NCBI GenBank assembly: GCA_021324945.1
Contig: JAJPID010000039.1
Coordinates: forward strand, 40,892-104,891
Length of the DNA stretch: 64,000 nt
Source of the DNA: Lysobacterales bacterium
GTDB lineage: Bacteria > Pseudomonadota > Gammaproteobacteria > Xanthomonadales > Rhodanobacteraceae
Direction: 5' to 3'
A program made the translations under genes and the position numbers. This document shows positions 62,799-64,000 of the stretch, piece after piece; positions within the stretch are counted from its first letter, which is position 1, and each line of letters starts with the position of its first letter. Under the pieces are notes generated by a model. That model saw only the letters and a program-made list of their open reading frames with translations. It searched no databases and was not told the origin of the DNA.

Positions 62799-63848
62799 TC
62801 AGATCGCCGCAAGACTCTCGAGATCCCACCGCGGCCTGACCCGAATCTCCGCGCTCTCGATCTGTCCCGCCTGTAAACGCAATGCACCAGCCAGCGCGAT
62901 CATCGCGCCGTTGTCGGTGCAGAACACCAGGCGCGGGAAATAAGTGCGGAAACCTTCGCGCCTTCCCGCTTCCGCCAATTGCGCACGCAGTTTCCGATTG
63001 GCGCCCACGCCGCCGGCGACCACCAACTTGTCGTAGCCGGTTTGCGCCAACGCGCGGCGGCATTTGATCGCCAGCGTTTCGACGATCGCGTCCTCGAACC
63101 CGCGCGCGATATCGGCGCGCGTCTGTTCGCTCTGGTCCGAATCGCGCCAGGCCAGCAGCACCTGCGTCTTGAGGCCGGAGAAACTGAAATCCAGTCCGGG
63201 TCGGTCGGTCATCGGCCGCGAGAATTGGTACACGTCGGGCCGGCCGGATTCGGCGGCTTTCGCCAGATGCGGACCGCCGGGATACGGCAGGCCCATTAAT
63301 TTCGCGGTCTTGTCGAAAGCTTCGCCGGCGGCGTCGTCCAGCGTGTCGCCCAAGATTTGGTAGCGACCAATCGCTTCCACGCCCACCAGCATCGAATGAC
63401 CGCCCGACACCAGCAACGCCACGAAGGGGGGCGACAAGGGCTCCGCCCCAGGCGCAGGTTCTTCGAGCAGCGGCGCCAGCAGATGCCCCTCCATGTGGTG
63501 CACGCCGATGGCAGGAATCTCCAAAGCCCACGCCAGTGCGCGCGCCAGCGAGGCGCCGACCAGCAGCGCACCGATCAAGCCCGGCCCGGAGGTGTAGGCC
63601 ACGCCGCCCAGATCGCCGACGTTCAAACCGGCTTCGTCCAGGGTCTGGTGCAGCAGCGGCAGCAGCTTGCGGACGTGATCACGGCTGGCCAGTTCCGGCA
63701 CCACGCCGCCGTATTCGGCGTGCAAGTCCACTTGTGAATACAAGGCGTGCGCCAGCAGCCCGCGGCGGGGCTCATAGACCGCCACTCCGGTCTCGTCGCA
63801 GGAGGACTCGATGCCCAGCACGGGCTTTGAAAATTCGCTTGTGGACAC
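62799..63848 (-). CDS. tsaD: tRNA N6-adenosine threonylcarbamoyltransferase TsaD
   Basis: [29 protein letters not shown]; start taken at GTG 63848 (exact start uncertain). Confidence 0.96.
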   Translation of the reverse strand: MSTSEFSKPVLGIESSCDETGVAVYEPRRGLLAHALYSQVDLHAEYGGVVPELASRDHVRKLLPLLHQTLDEAGLNVGDLGGVAYTSGPGLIGALLVGASLARALAWALEIPAIGVHHMEGHLLAPLLEEPAPGAEPLSPPFVALLVSGGHSMLVGVEAIGRYQILGDTLDDAAGEAFDKTAKLMGLPYPGGPHLAKAAESGRPDVYQFSRPMTDRPGLDFSFSGLKTQVLLAWRDSDQSEQTRADIARGFEDAIVETLAIKCRRALAQTGYDKLVVAGGVGANRKLRAQLAEAGRREGFRTYFPRLVFCTDNGAMIALAGALRLQAGQIESAEIRVRPRWDLESLAAI

Positions 63849-63856
63849 GCTATACT
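63827..63856 (+). promoter_or_regulatory. Sigma-70-like promoter for rpsU
   Basis: TTGAAA-N18-TATACT about 50 bp upstream of rpsU ATG. Confidence 0.6.
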
Positions 63857-63904
63857 TCACGGCTCGGCCGGGACGATCCCGGCAGTTTAGCAAGTGGAGC
63901 CGAT

Positions 63905-64000
63905 ATGCCCAGCGTCAAGGTTCGCGAGAACGAACCCTTCGAAATCGCCCTGCGCCGCTTCAAGCGCACCTGCGAGAAGGCCGGCGTGCTCGCCGAAACC
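63905..64000 (+). CDS. rpsU: 30S ribosomal protein S21 (partial, runs off window end)
   Basis: [32 protein letters not shown]. Confidence 0.97.
   Translation, partial: MPSVKVRENEPFEIALRRFKRTCEKAGVLAET

Overview
The window is a GC-rich bacterial chromosome segment. Gene content and order (rhlB/trxA/rho, ftsE-ftsX...rpoH, homodimeric aceE, plant-type gshA, engB/cytochrome c4/dsbA, rpsU divergent from tsaD) suggest Gammaproteobacteria of the Xanthomonadales/Rhodanobacteraceae type; that placement is inference. I support about 66 protein-coding genes, mostly housekeeping. I saw no prophage, integron, CRISPR array, rRNA, tRNA or intact mobile element, and no convincing multi-gene defence or biosynthetic system. 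The signals most worth following are: (i) a candidate three-stem structured RNA between rhlB and trxA; (ii) two perfect consensus DnaA boxes in inverted orientation upstream of priA; (iii) a perfect 19-bp palindrome abutting the start codon of slt, with BlaI/CopY-like TACA/TGTA cores; (iv) a pseudo-receiver plus receiver tandem response regulator; (v) an in-frame repeat-derived insertion in aceE; (vi) decayed genes (YD/Rhs relic, esterase with a premature TGA and truncation, frameshifted PepSY-like gene); (vii) a DUF1203-type protein whose conserved N-terminus appears to start at CTG; and (viii) dispersed REP-like palindromes. All calls were made by reading the sequence, with no database search.
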